Shown here: piece by piece, positions 1 through 10,064 of the stretch
Layout of the letters: each line of letters begins with the position of its first letter
Position numbering within the stretch: position 1 is the first letter of the stretch
From: Strongylocentrotus droebachiensis
Taxonomy: Eukaryota; Echinodermata; Echinoidea; Camarodonta; Strongylocentrotidae
NCBI GenBank assembly: GCA_035222895.1
Contig: JAVYIG010005316.1
Span: 1 to 64,000, forward strand
DNA: 64,000 bases
Reading direction: 5' to 3'
The notes under the pieces: model-generated
Databases searched by the model: none
The model's input: the letters and a program-made list of their open reading frames with translations, nothing else
Told to the model about the DNA's origin: nothing
Translations under genes and position numbers: made by a program

Positions 1-405
1 GGGGTTTGACAAAAATAATGACGATGTGGAGCATCGTCCACGAGCCGCGAAGCGGCGAGCCGATTTTTTTTGGGGTGTTTATTTGAACCCCGTAAGTGAT
101 GTTTTCCTGGCATCTATTAACACAATGGAAACCATAAAAAGCAGTGCATGATAACGTCTTTTTAAATCAAGTAACAGTTATATCCAGAGTTATCATGTGT
201 TTGGTTAAGTTACCAGATGAGTTGAATATCTTCTCACAATATTTGCACTTGAAAGGGTTTCTCTCCAGCGTGCGTTCTTTTTTCTTTCTTTTTTTCTTTT
301 TGTTTTCTCTTTTTTTCCTTTTTTTTTTTTTTTGGGGGGGGGGGGGCCGCCCAAGGGGGGGGGGTTTAAACCCCCTAAACCCCCCCCCCCGTAGATCCGC
401 GCCTG
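1..405 (+). mobile_element. Zinc-finger-carrying MITE, copy 1 (left end outside window)
   Basis: This is the first of three copies of a small non-autonomous DNA transposon; the others are at 10065-10681 (+) and 13003-13434 (-). It begins inside the element, in the G-rich stretch before the GACGATG...CATCGTC hairpin, and runs to the right terminus GTAGATCCGCGCCTG at 391-405. All copies share two short hairpins (stems GACGATG/CATCGTC and GCCGC/GCGGC), a polypyrimidine tract and a C2H2 zinc-finger-like segment read on the opposite strand (about 185-277). Relative to copies 2 and 3 it lacks about 12 bp between two CAGTT direct repeats near 175-180. It has no credible ORF of its own. The superfamily is uncertain; CAG...CTG ends with a 5-bp target duplication in the other copies suggest a hAT-like or related cut-and-paste element. 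Confidence 0.8.
185..277 (-). pseudogene. Captured, decayed C2H2 zinc-finger fragment inside the MITE
   Basis: On the minus strand this segment reads a finger with Cys codons at 245-247 and 236-238 (C-x2-C), the Phe/Leu core positions of the finger, and the first His at 197-199 exactly 12 residues after the second Cys. The position where the second His is expected (H-x3-H) is a Leu codon, CTC instead of CAC, at 185-187. Just upstream, in another frame, is a THAGEKPF peptide, the classic TGEKP-type linker between C2H2 fingers. Linker and finger are separated by a one-base frameshift. Together these show a fragment of a poly-zinc-finger gene that was captured and then decayed. The same defects occur in all three copies, so they predate amplification. 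No function is expected. Confidence 0.7.
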
Positions 406-1003
406 TATAACCTACAGGGTAAATCCACTTCAAAATAATTCGCTTTCAATAGATGCAGACAAACAAGAGGAGCAGAGCAAAAAAAATGAGTAAAATCGGA
501 TAACTAATAAGGAAGTTATGATTTTTTTTTAAATATGAAAAACTATGGAACAATGGAAATCACTACACGGTTATCAGTTTGTGACGCCATTGACTCACTA
601 TTTATCAATTGTTTTATATATTTTTATCCCATTAATTTCCCTCTTTATCCCCAAAACTTGATTTTTCCATGCCTTTGCCCAGGTTATATGATTTGTATCG
701 TATTGCGGGCATGACATTTCACAAGATCTTTTTATAAACTTTGAATAATTGAAACTATTTTCAGAATATTGTATATTCATAATTATTGACTTTTATATAA
801 ATAAATTTTCAGAATTCACATTTGTCATGATTTAACTGAAAACAATTACTCTATATTAGATTATTAGTGCATCCACACAAAAACATATTATTATCAATAT
901 GACTTGGATGCTGGTGTTAGGAGATGAGATTCTCAGGGGGATAGTGAGAAATGTATATTACCAATAGAAAGAAAACAATAAGAGGATAGCGAGGCAATGA
1001 CGT
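406..1003. other. AT-rich unique spacer
   Basis: I see no gene or repeat family in this stretch. It ends in AATGACGT (996-1003), the putative left target-site duplicate of the element that starts at 1004. Confidence 0.5.
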
Positions 1004-1015
1004 CAGGCGCGGATC

Positions 1016-1335
1016 CAGGGGGACCGAGCGGTCCTTGCCCCCCCCCCCCCCCTCCCCCCGCAAAAAAGAGAGAGAGAGAGAGAGAAAGGGAAAGAAAGAA
1101 GAGGAAGAAGAAAAGAAAAGGGGGGGGGGGGAGGAAGAGATCGGGGTTGAAAGGGTCTTGCCTCCAAGGCTGTTCCCCCCTCCCCCCCCCCCGTAAAAAA
1201 AAAAAAAAAAAAAAAGAGAGAGAGAGAAGGAAGGAAAAGGGAAAGAGGAGAGCTAAAAGGGAACAAAAAAGAGGGAGAAGTTGCTGTTAATCCCGCCAAC
1301 AGCGTGCGAAGCGGGATGGGGGCCGAAAGGCCCTT
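1016..1335. repeat. G/C homopolymer and purine-rich low-complexity DNA
   Basis: Runs of C (1038-1052) and G (1121-1131), (GA)n and poly(A) tracts dominate. It ends in a GC-rich palindromic segment at 1291-1330 (CCCGCC...GCGGG and GGGCC...GGCCC). A similar purine block with the shared words GTTGC and CCCGCCAACA follows at 7674-7905, so the AACGTT element between them is flanked by related low-complexity sequence. Confidence 0.6.
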
Positions 1336-1344
1336 CCCAGCAAA

Positions 1345-1810
1345 CACAGAACGTTTTCAGAACGTTTTCAAAACGTTTTTTTTAGGTCCTGTACGTCTTC
1401 GTCCTAAATGAACGTTTTAAAAACGTTTATATAACGTTAAAGTTTGGACTTCTCATTTACGTCAAAGTTTAGGTTTTTGAGAACGTTTAAAAAACGTTTT
1501 TTGGACGTTACAAAATTAAACGTTTGGTATAGGACGTTTACAGAACGTTTGATATAGGACGTTTACAGAACGTTTGATATAGGACGTTTACAAAACGTTT
1601 GTGGACGTTACAAAATAAATGTTTTGTCTTCGTCCATATATTAAACGTTTAAAAAACGTTTATATAACGTCTAAGTTGGGACCTACACAATGGCTGCGGA
1701 GCTAGGTCTTTTGAAGACGTTCAGAAAACGTTTTTTGGACGTTACAAATTAAACGTTCTTGGATAGGTCCTGTAAAACGTTTACAGAACGTTTTATTCAG
1801 ACGTATTTTG
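1345..1810. repeat. Left AACGTTT subterminal repeat array
   Basis: Dozens of AACGTTT, GGACGTT and TATAGGACGTTTACAGAACG-type words are spaced about 10-25 bp apart. AACGTT is self-complementary, so the array can pair with itself and with the right array at 7045-7665. Confidence 0.85.
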
Positions 1811-2094
1811 TTGAATTTATTTTTTATGTCCAAATAAATATTTCTTCAAAAATACCAGCTGGCGAAATAAGGCCACATGCATACGCATGGGGGGGGGTCG
1901 AGGTATGTCAAACTGATGCACTCCTGTGGCGTAGCGATGGAGGGAGGCACGTGCCCCCAATAATTTTGAGGAAAAAATAGAAAACATAAGGTGACATTAT
2001 TTGAAGAAAAAAGAAATACATAAGGAGTGACCCCTCCCCCTCACATAATGTTTGTGCCCCTTCCCCCCCCCCCCCAGCCCAATTAGTCCGACCG

Positions 2095-2302
2095 CGCTAC
2101 GTCATTTATATGCTCCATTCAACCACGTGTATACAAAGTGCGTACGCCGTATATAATCGTACCACTGAATCGTATCCGGCGCGGCCGGTGCGGCGCGCTC
2201 GCTCCAGAGCTAGCTTGCCGCGTGTTTTAAACTGACTGACGAGTTGACTGCTTGATGACGTGACTTCGAGATTTCAAATAATCTGTTAGACTGCGACACC
2301 GA
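2095..2302 (+). promoter_or_regulatory. CpG-rich promoter-like block with first-exon donor
   Basis: A short CpG-dense island in AT-rich surroundings contains a TATATAA word (2149-2155), CGGCGCGGCCGG-type sequence and ends at a good splice donor, CACCGAG|GTAAGC (donor GT at 2303-2304). This is the layout of a promoter with a non-coding first exon for the gene remnants at 3813-5053. The transcription start is not defined by sequence alone. Confidence 0.4.
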
Positions 2303-3812
2303 GGTAAGCGTTATTTTAACATTTTGATATCTGTAAGGAATTTAAGCTTTGTTTGATTGATTTTGAAGCATGTAAAATGAAATAAAATATTGATTATTTG
2401 CATTAAAACTAAAAGTACGGCAGACTCTATGTCGCATGTGCAGGCCGTTGAAATTTTCATTGCATTGACTATGGTAACAGTGGTATGGTAATTGGGTAGG
2501 CTAGGGAATGTGCACACATAACACCAGGAAGCTCCGATGCCGAACGGCGTCGGAGCTTCTTGGAGTTAGTGCATACATAGCTGCATTACTATCCTGGCTG
2601 TGTGTATTAAAAGCTGTGCTATTGATACTTAACATTTCAAACACCACTGTACAAAACTCTTTCACTAAAAATCTGTACTTTAGTGACAATTGATGACACC
2701 TAAATAGCAGTAATAAAATACAATTTGTTCAACTTACCGATGTTATTTTGTTGGAAAGAACAATTAAGAAATTCAAATTGTTTGTCTACTGTCAAAATTT
2801 GCTTACAGCCGCATCGTCATGATAAGTGCATTTGTGTATTATGTGTGTATTGACTATTCCTTTTGAGCAAATGCTGCCTATTATTAACACGTAGTGCATT
2901 GCTAGAGGTCAATACGCATAATAGCATGGACTCTTTGCTGGAGTGGGTATGTGCGCATGGCTCGTTACATTACATGGTAATCGGATGATTAAAACAGTTG
3001 AGTTGTTAACTTTGCTATCTGGAAAAATCATGGAAAGTTCCCATCGGGATTTAAAATGCTATTTCGTGAAGAAAATAAGTCCTTCGACTACCAGCTCATT
3101 TCTTGACTTATATTTACTCTTCCCTCAATAGCATTTAAAATCCCACGGGAGTGGAACATTCCATGCTTTTCCCTCCACCACCATTTAGCAACTTTATATT
3201 ATCCCACCCCCTATTACAACAGGTTTGTTTTTTAGGCAATTGAAATAGCTCCCAAACCATCTTTTTTGTATGGATATTGTTTTTTTAGAAATATCGAGAC
3301 CTAGATCTATATCTTGTTCTCAATTTCGTCTCTTTAAAATAAATCTGTTTAGTTCAGACGACACATTATTTAAAGAAATTGATTTCCAATAACGTAGATT
3401 AACTTAAAGATAAACTTTAGTACTGGTAAAAAAAGAAAATTAATTCTCACAGAATCAAACGAAACTTACACTGAATGTTCAAGATTACAAATAAATGACA
3501 TGTGCCAAACAATTTTGGAAGAAAATGTATACTGGCTGAGTAATGAGCATAGAAAGACAAGGAAATCAAGGTAGTACCAGCCCCGACACCATGTGTGTTG
3601 TCCCATATATAGCTTTCTGTGTTACTTTGCCAAGACTCGATCAAATTTATTATGATTTGATGACTCCAGAACCTTGCAGTGCACACCAATACTTACATGC
3701 TACATGATCAACTGTTTCTGATCCTTTCAACACCATTTCTTTCACAATGCAATCGCATGACCAGTACTAAAGTTTATCTTTAAGGATTGATTTGTTTTAT
3801 TTTTACATACAG

Positions 3813-5053
3813 GCAACTATGTGAAAGCGCAAAAACATCGCCAGGAAGGCAGAGGACACGTCAAACCTGGTATCGGAAGATGATGCCGTGTAGAAGCGAA
3901 AGAGACGTCTTCCCCAGAGATTAAGCAAATCTTCTAGTGATTCCGGAAGTGACGCTGGTAAGTATTTGTCTCTTGATGGTTAGTAGTGCTTGGCTCGGCC
4001 AGAGACGTATAATTTACATCTTATTTCTCGTTTTCTTCAAAATCCAACAGATGATGAAAACCTAAGATAATTTATTTGGGATAGCTTAAGCTAGACATGC
4101 TTTGTGTCCCAGCCATGCAAAATGATGATTAATAGATGTGGCACCATTCCGGCAAAACTGGAAATCAATTTGTAATCTAGCGTAAATTTCGGACAAGAAG
4201 TTTTCATTACCCAAAAGTTTGTTCAGTTTATGAGAATTCTTGTCATGTCTTGATATCCCTTTTAACATCTGCAATGTGTCTCTGTTTTTCAGATCTTGAA
4301 TCAAGAAAACAACATGTACGCGGAGGAACGACTAAGGCTGTGGCAGCAGAGATACCAATGCCGAAACTGAATGCGAAAGTCCAAGTCCACATCGCATTTT
4401 TCAGTTCCAACCCACAACTCCAGCAAGGGCTCGGGCTTCGGAAAATAAGTTTTTTTCAGATAGCATTTCACAAACGAAAGTTTCTGAGGTTTTTTTATCA
4501 TCAGAACATATACTGTAGAGCGTATAAACTAACAAAACAACATTTCCCATTTGTACTAAGTTGCTACACTAAAATACTGTTGGATTGGATAAGAGAGGCA
4601 GATTATCTCGGCGTACATGTAATTTATTTCATCAACAAGGCATGGGTATAGTTTTCTTACAGAAGAGTCGCTTTTAAATCCTTACAGTATGTATACTTTG
4701 TTGGAAGCGCTGCAAAGGTGTCGTCTTTGAAGCTGGGTGATATATTCCTGAAGTGACTAAATTGGACAGCTATCAAACATATCTCGCCAAAATATCCTAT
4801 TAATTTGCTGTCAAACTTTTTAATGACTTGAACTGTTATTATAATGTATTTTATGTGTCTGTTTTTTTTTTCTCAGGCAATTTTCAAGTGCAGGTACTGT
4901 GTAGTGTGTACGCTGCAGAGGCTGGAGGAAGGGCAGCAGCAGCTGACGCAGTTGATACAAAAACTGCTTTTGTCCAAATCGGGAGCGGCCGTTGATGTGG
5001 AAGACCTGAGGGAGCCGTTTACCGAACCAGTGAACACCACATTTTCATTCAAG
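3813..5053 (+). pseudogene. Remnant of a spliced gene (charged linker plus coiled coil)
   Basis: Three exon-like segments are bounded by splice signals. Segment A (3813-3957) lies between TTTACATACAG and the donor GTAAGT. With a one-base frameshift near the start it reads YVKA, then KNIARKAEDTSNL, an acidic stretch, a TAG stop, KRKRRLP and a Ser-rich end. Segment B (4293 to about 4440) follows a TTTTTCAG acceptor; the splice phase from A leads to one open frame, while another frame reads a charged amphipathic peptide ending at TGA. Segment C (4877-5053) follows TTCTCAG, reads a CRYCVVC motif, a Gln/Leu-rich coiled coil (LQRLEEGQQQLTQLIQKLL) and EDLREPFTEP, and ends at AAG|GTAGAT. The arrangement of KAEDTS..S-acidic linker, basic Ser-rich region, then coiled coil resembles invertebrate BEN or DUF4806-type multigene proteins, but I see no such C-terminal domain. 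The stops and frameshift suggest a dead copy. Assignment to a family is an inference. Confidence 0.4.
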
Positions 5054-5169
5054 GTAGATTAAGATACCTTCATTCAGGGGCAATGCAAAAAATCCTAAAA
5101 CTCATACTTAAACCAAATTTTGACCATTTCAGCTAATAATGGAGAAACTTTATCAGCGACATAACAGTT

Positions 5170-5450
5170 TTGTTGGTGCATCTTTTTGGATTGAATTGCC
5201 AACATCTTGTTGAGAATGCAAGACAAAGTTGTATAGGTCTGTAAATGTACACCTTTTTGTAAGGATGCTGAAACCAATGTGTGTGCTGCCAAACTCTCTT
5301 ATAACCTTGTCTTCTATATTCATAGACCCTTAAATTTGAGTATTCATATTTGCCTGTTAATAATTCATATCAACTCATTTCTATCAGTTTATTGCAAAAA
5401 GCTTTTGTAGATTGTTCATGTGTTTTGTGTTGATTTTATATTTGAAGTAA
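5170..5450 (+). repeat. Diverged direct duplication, unit 1
   Basis: This matches 6296-6565 in order over several blocks: GCATCTTTTTGG..GAATTGCCA, TATATTCATAGA, GAGTATTCATATTTGCC and TGTAGATTGTTCATGTGTT. The copies are about 1.12 kb apart. Confidence 0.7.
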
Positions 5451-5629
5451 GATGCAAGGCTTCTGGGAAATCTTGACCTGCCCACTAAATCTTTGGTCGA
5501 TCAAAAGGACAATTTTTTACTCGGATTTAAAGGGGAAATCTACCCTAGAAATTTCACTGCTTCAATCAAAGGAGACAAATTTGAACAAAGTTAAAAATAA
5601 GAAATGGGCAAACTCGGTAAGGAAAACAA

Positions 5630-5962
5630 AGTAAGGAAACTACTCTTTTTTTACATTTTCTAGTAAATTACTCTCGGCTATTCAAATTGACAATGCTGAT
5701 GACATCTTGAGTAGCTCTAAATTCACTTTGTACACAAAATTTTACATTTTCTAACCCCCATAGTCAAAGCATGTTGTGTAGAAAGCTATTCGTCATTAGT
5801 AATCTGAACATACTCTGATTAAAAGCTGTGGAAATGTGTAACTTTAAGGAAAATTTAGAAAATATGAAATTTTGAGTACAAAGTTGATGGATAGCTACTC
5901 ACAGTTGGTGTCATCAGTGTTGCCAATTTGTAGATCTGAAACGAGTGTAGTTTCCTTGTTTT
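5630..5962. repeat. Imperfect 120-bp inverted repeat (fold-back)
   Basis: The left arm (about 5630-5755) begins AAGGAAACTACTC and contains ACAATGCTGATGACATC, GAGTAGCT and TTTGTACACAAAATTTTACA. The right arm (about 5848-5962), read on the opposite strand, contains AAGGAAACTACACTC, CAACACTGATGACACC, GAGTAGCT and TTTGTACTCAAAATTTCATA in the same order. The spacer is about 90 bp. This is a MITE-like fold-back element inside the larger element; no target duplication is clear. Confidence 0.7.
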
Positions 5963-6295
5963 TTTTGGACGTACTTTCACTTGAAATGTGACTTCTTAAA
6001 ATGTGACTTCTTAAAATAGTCACATTTTTATCACTTGTAGAAGTTGATGTGAAAGTAAATACATGTACTCTTTTGAATAGTTATATTTTGCACCGGATGA
6101 TGAAGCTAATCCTGGGTGGAGGCACATAGCTAAATCGGTTATTCACATGTATTTAATGATAATTTGTGACATTTTGTTAAAAGGTTCTGGTGAATTTATT
6201 CACATTGAATTTGATATAGTACACAACAAATTTACATGTAATCCACTATTTGGTTTTACCAAAGATCAAGACTTATTATAGAAAGATTTCTTAAT

Positions 6296-6565
6296 CATTT
6301 GCTGGGGCATCTTTTTGGCATGAATTGCCAGGTTCTGTAAATAACTCAAATTACTTTTATAAAGTGTGTTACCAAAGTTGCTATCTATTGTGTGCTCCAA
6401 ATTATTGACACTATTCATTTTATCTTGCCTTGTATATTCATAGAGACATAGACCCGTGAATTATATGAGTATTCATATTTGCCAGTTAATGAGGCATATC
6501 TTCAACTCATCTATCATTTTCTTATGTTTTATTTGTAGATTGTTCATGTGTTATGTATCTATAGT
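6296..6565 (+). repeat. Diverged direct duplication, unit 2
   Basis: This is the partner of 5170-5450. It lies downstream of the fold-back, so the fold-back sits between the two units and may have inserted between them or after the duplication. Confidence 0.7.
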
Positions 6566-7044
6566 TTTAAAGGGATAGTTTAGTATTGGTCAAACTTAAC
6601 TTTAAAACCAAAACCTGCACCATCACGGTGCAAAGTAATAATTACAAACGGCCAAGTAAAGCCCCTGTTAGTATTCAAAATGACCCGTTAATTTTAGTTT
6701 CTGCATTTAATGTTTGTTAAAATAATAATTCAATATCTATATCAATTGCTTTTTAAAGAACTATTCAGATTTGTTTTCTTCAAAGTAGTCTTCAAGCATT
6801 TTTAATATTTTGAATAAAAATATATTTATGGATATTTCAGCCGTTTGTGAACCGATATTGATCAAATAACAATTTATTCTGAATATTAGAATTGTATGTT
6901 CTTTCGGGGGCACTTCGGGAAATACCAATACTCTTTTTCAAATATACATGATGTACTGTATTGCCAAGCCTTTGTACATATTTTGTAAATATGTTTGATA
7001 ATAAATTCATAAAATCAATCAAATACATGTGTGACCTAGCGTTT

Positions 7045-7665
7045 ATTAAAAATTCACTGTATATTGGACGTTCTTAAAAGGTTTTCTGAACGTTCCTAAA
7101 ACGTTTCCAGGACGTTCTAGAGTTCTTAAAAGGCTTACTGAACGTTGTAAAAACGTTTCCAGGACGTTCTAGACGTTCTTAAAAGGTTTTCTGAACGTTC
7201 TCAAAACGTTTCCAGGACGTTCTGGACGTTCTTGAAAGGTTTTCTAAACGTTTTCAAAACGTTTCCAGTACATTTGGACGTTTAGAAAACGTTTTATAAA
7301 CGTTCCAGACGTGTTTTAAAAGGTTTTCTAGACGTTCTTAAAACGTTTGTAGTGCATTTTAACGTTTTAAAAACGTTTTAAGAACGTTCCAAACGTTTTT
7401 TAAAGGTTTTCTGCACGTTCTAACAACGTCCACAATATATTTAGAACGTTTTCAAAAGGTTTTTGGACTTTTCGAATGTCTGAAAGGTTTTTAAAGGTTT
7501 TTTTTTTGTTCTTTTAACGTTTAAAAAACGTTTTTAAAACGTCCAATAAAACGTTTTAAATACGTCGAAAACCTACCACATTTTGACGTCCAAAAAACGT
7601 TTTCACAAAACGTCCAAAAAACCAACTTGGAACGTTTTTAGAACGTTCAGAAAACGTCCAATTGT
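7045..7665. repeat. Right AACGTTT subterminal repeat array
   Basis: This is an array of GGACGTTC, AAAACGTTT and AAAGGTTTTCTG-type words, with a partly regular unit of about 45-60 bp (a GGACGTTCT...AAAAGGTTTTCTGAACG...AAAACGTTTCCA pattern repeated at about 7068, 7125 and 7170). It is the counterpart of 1345-1810. Confidence 0.85.
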
Positions 7666-7673
7666 GAGTTGGG

Positions 7674-7905
7674 TTGCCCCCCCCCCCCCCCCGGTCAAAA
7701 TATAAGAGAGAAAAGGAAGGGAAGGGAAAGGGAAAGAGGAGAGAAAGGGAAAGACAAAAAAAGAGAAAGAAGAAAGGTAGGGGAGATCAGTTGCGATTTT
7801 TTCCCGCCAACAAGGTGTAACGGAGGGGGGGGGGGGGGGGGGGTGGGGGCGGGGGAAGGGCACTGGTGTACTGATAGGAGGGCGGGGGCGGCTTGGGGGA
7901 AATAA
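7674..7905. repeat. Low-complexity C/G runs and purine-rich block
   Basis: A C-run, then GA-rich sequence, then TTCCCGCCAACA and a long G-run (7826-7842). It resembles the block at 1016-1335. Reading frames here are artefacts. Confidence 0.6.
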
Positions 7906-8224
7906 AATTCAAACGTGGTTTATTTCTAATTCCATAACGGTGGTTTACAAATAATGCTAAAATGACATAATTTTTCCGAGATTTTTCCTCACTTTTAAGT
8001 AAATTACCTATACTTTTGGTATTCGTTTGTTGGAAAATGACAAATTCCTAAATTTACAGCCAGGCAAGAAATATGCTTCCTGAGGTGCCTACATGTCAGG
8101 GCGCGCCGAACGGTGGGGATCAGGAGCCTCGAGCTCCCCCCCTCCCCACACACTTAACAAAAAAGTATATTAAAGATAAATAGAAGGAAAGAGAGCAAGA
8201 AAGAAAGAATGGTTATAAACTGCC

Positions 8225-8420
8225 AGTGGCACCAAATAATGAGGTATCAAAATATGCTCATCTGACCGTGATTAAATGCCTATAAAACCCCTAAGATTTC
8301 GGGGGCTCTGCCCCCTGGATTCCACCTAGGGCTCTAAGGCGGGCCCTTAGATACTCATCTGACGGTGATTTATTGCCTTAAACCCCTGAGCTTCCGGGGC
8401 CGGGGTGGGGCAGTGTGGGC
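8225..8420. repeat. Two direct repeats with palindromic GC-rich core
   Basis: CTCATCTGACCGTGATTAAATGCC (about 8258) and CTCATCTGACGGTGATTTATTGCC (about 8355) are each followed by AAACCCCT(A/G)AG and a CCGGGG/CGGGGG core. The spacing is about 97 bp. The element type is unknown. Confidence 0.55.
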
Positions 8421-8524
8421 GGTCCTCACTTAAACGCTGGCCCCCAAAAACAAAAAAATAAGAGAGAGGAGAGAAAAGGAAGAGGACGTATAGGAAGAAA
8501 AAGGAGAAGACAAAGAAGATTTTT

Positions 8525-8740
8525 GAAGGATTAAAATAAGAGTCGAGAACGGTACAACGAATCGTCTTCTTTCTCTAATGATTTAATGAAACGTCAAAGC
8601 TTCCGCACTTCGCGCAGGAGGGGGGGTTGAATTTAGACGAGGATTAAGAGACGAGAACGGTTCAACGAATCGTCTTCTTTCTCTAATAATTTATTGAAAC
8701 GTCAAAGCTTCCGCGCTTCGTGGAGGTGGGAGGGGGAAGC
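8525..8740 (-). repeat. Two satellite monomers, minus orientation
   Basis: Two units of about 115 bp are the reverse complement of the satellite at 10.7-12.8 kb. Each contains GAGAACGGT, CAACGAATCGTCTTCTTTCTC, GAAACGTCAAAGCTTCCGC and a short GC palindrome. Confidence 0.75.
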
Positions 8741-8869
8741 TCGCCCGTCCCTGTACCCACCCCCTATTACGTCACTGCTGGTCACCATTACATACCAATA
8801 TTTGGCTCGCATAATTTCAAATTTGGGCCCCCCCCCCTAAGAAATCCTTGATCCGCGCCTGAATGAAGT

Positions 8870-10064
8870 CACAGACTCATGACTGAGTTGCCTCTTTGTC
8901 TTGTGATTTTCAAAGTTTTTCATGTCATTAAAAATTAAAAACTTTCTTATTAGTTATCCGATTTTGCAAACTTTTAGTTTGATTGGTTTGTTATTAATTT
9001 TTGAACGAAAATTTTCGGTAATATGTACTTGCACTACGTGGTCAGACTGATGGGGGGGGGGGGGTTGGCCAGGGATGATAGTTCGCGTTTAAGAGTCGCT
9101 ATTCATAACATGGGTTGAGGGTCGCTTTTGATAAACAATTAAATAAAAATTAAATTAGCAATAAACAAAATGATAATAAGAAAGGGAAATAATGGATAGG
9201 GAACACCCCACGGATGTGGCGTAGGCGCAGGGGGGGGGGGGGGTTCGGGGGTCGCCACATGGCCCCGAATATTTGTAGAAAACATTTATTGAAAACGTAC
9301 ATTTCTGAGCAAATAAAGAAAAAAGGCGTGCCCCAATAATGTACGCGACCCATCATCCTGCCCCTCCCCCCCAAACAAAATAAATAATATATATATCATT
9401 ACGACCACGCTGCGCCATTCGGTCCACCCTCCCCGCAGTATGCCCTTGGTACGAGTAAACAGCGGGGCTAGGGTACGTCGCCGCCCCATAAATAAAAAAA
9501 ACACACAAAGAAAATGCAATAAATTATAAATAATTCATTGCATTTGGCCCCGACCCCTAACATAACAAAATGTTCTATGTGGGCATGCCTTGAACCATAA
9601 TGCATGGTCCTACAGAGTTCCTATTGAACTAACATTTACATTATTATAAGAACAGTTTCATTATCAAATCGAATAAACACTTACATACAGATAATGTTAT
9701 ATATGTTTTGTTCTTATACACATCATATTCATTCCTAATATGGTGATCAGGGGCGTCGCTATACCTTTTTCAGTTGGGGGGGGGGGGGGTGTAGAGGCCA
9801 ACGATTAACGACAAAACTAGCCACCAATTACCGACAAAATTAAATTTCCAATATCTACAAATTTAACCCTATAATAAACCCGGGGCCGAAGGCTAAATTG
9901 TTTTTCCTACGGACTATCTATAGTACTTGCGTATGCGCAAATGGTCATTTTCCACGACGACACAAATATACGAATTATTTCGTCAACTTAGTCAGCATTC
10001 ATAGCTATATATTTAAAGGCAGACACGGAGCTAGGATCTTATTTTAGGGAGGGGCGGTAGAGAG
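8870..10064. other. Poly-G-rich spacer, no gene seen
   Basis: G runs of 10 or more occur near 9053, 9229 and 9777. A CAGGGGCGTCGC word near 9748 followed by a G-run looks like one end of another DNA transposon family. No coding signal is seen. Confidence 0.4.

Larger units (their letters stand above)
1336..7673. mobile_element. 6.3-kb element with AACGTT-rich inverted ends
   Basis: The left edge reads CCCAGCAAACACAGAACG and the right edge, on the opposite strand, reads CCCAACTCACAATTGGACG. The two then continue with similar ACGTTTTC and GAACGTT words, so the edges are imperfect terminal inverted repeats. Both ends (to about 1810 and from about 7045) are arrays of degenerate AACGTTT/GGACGTT subrepeats, a typical subterminal transposase-binding architecture. 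TT flanks both edges, which is compatible with a 2-bp duplication but too short to prove one. The interior carries a CpG-rich promoter-like block, splice-site-bounded gene remnants, an inverted repeat and a diverged internal duplication. No transposase is recognisable. The family assignment is unknown. Confidence 0.5.
1004..8861. mobile_element. Candidate 7.9-kb hAT-like composite element
   Basis: The left end begins CAGGCGCGGATC (1004-1015). The right end is the exact inverted complement GATCCGCGCCTG (8850-8861), giving a 12-bp perfect terminal inverted repeat. The 8 bp outside each end are AATGACGT (996-1003) and AATGAAGT (8862-8869), a 7/8 match of the length typical of hAT target duplications. 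No transposase ORF is visible inside, so it would be non-autonomous. Its content is other repeats: purine-rich low-complexity DNA, the AACGTT-rich element at 1336-7673 with gene remnants, and minus-oriented satellite monomers near 8525-8740. Alternatively the two ends may belong to two separate elements that lost their partners, in which case the duplication match is chance. Confidence 0.45.

Noticed and set aside
997..1347. Arg/Lys/Glu- and Pro-rich open frames on both strands
   Set aside because: Produced by G/C homopolymers and (GA)n; no coding evidence.
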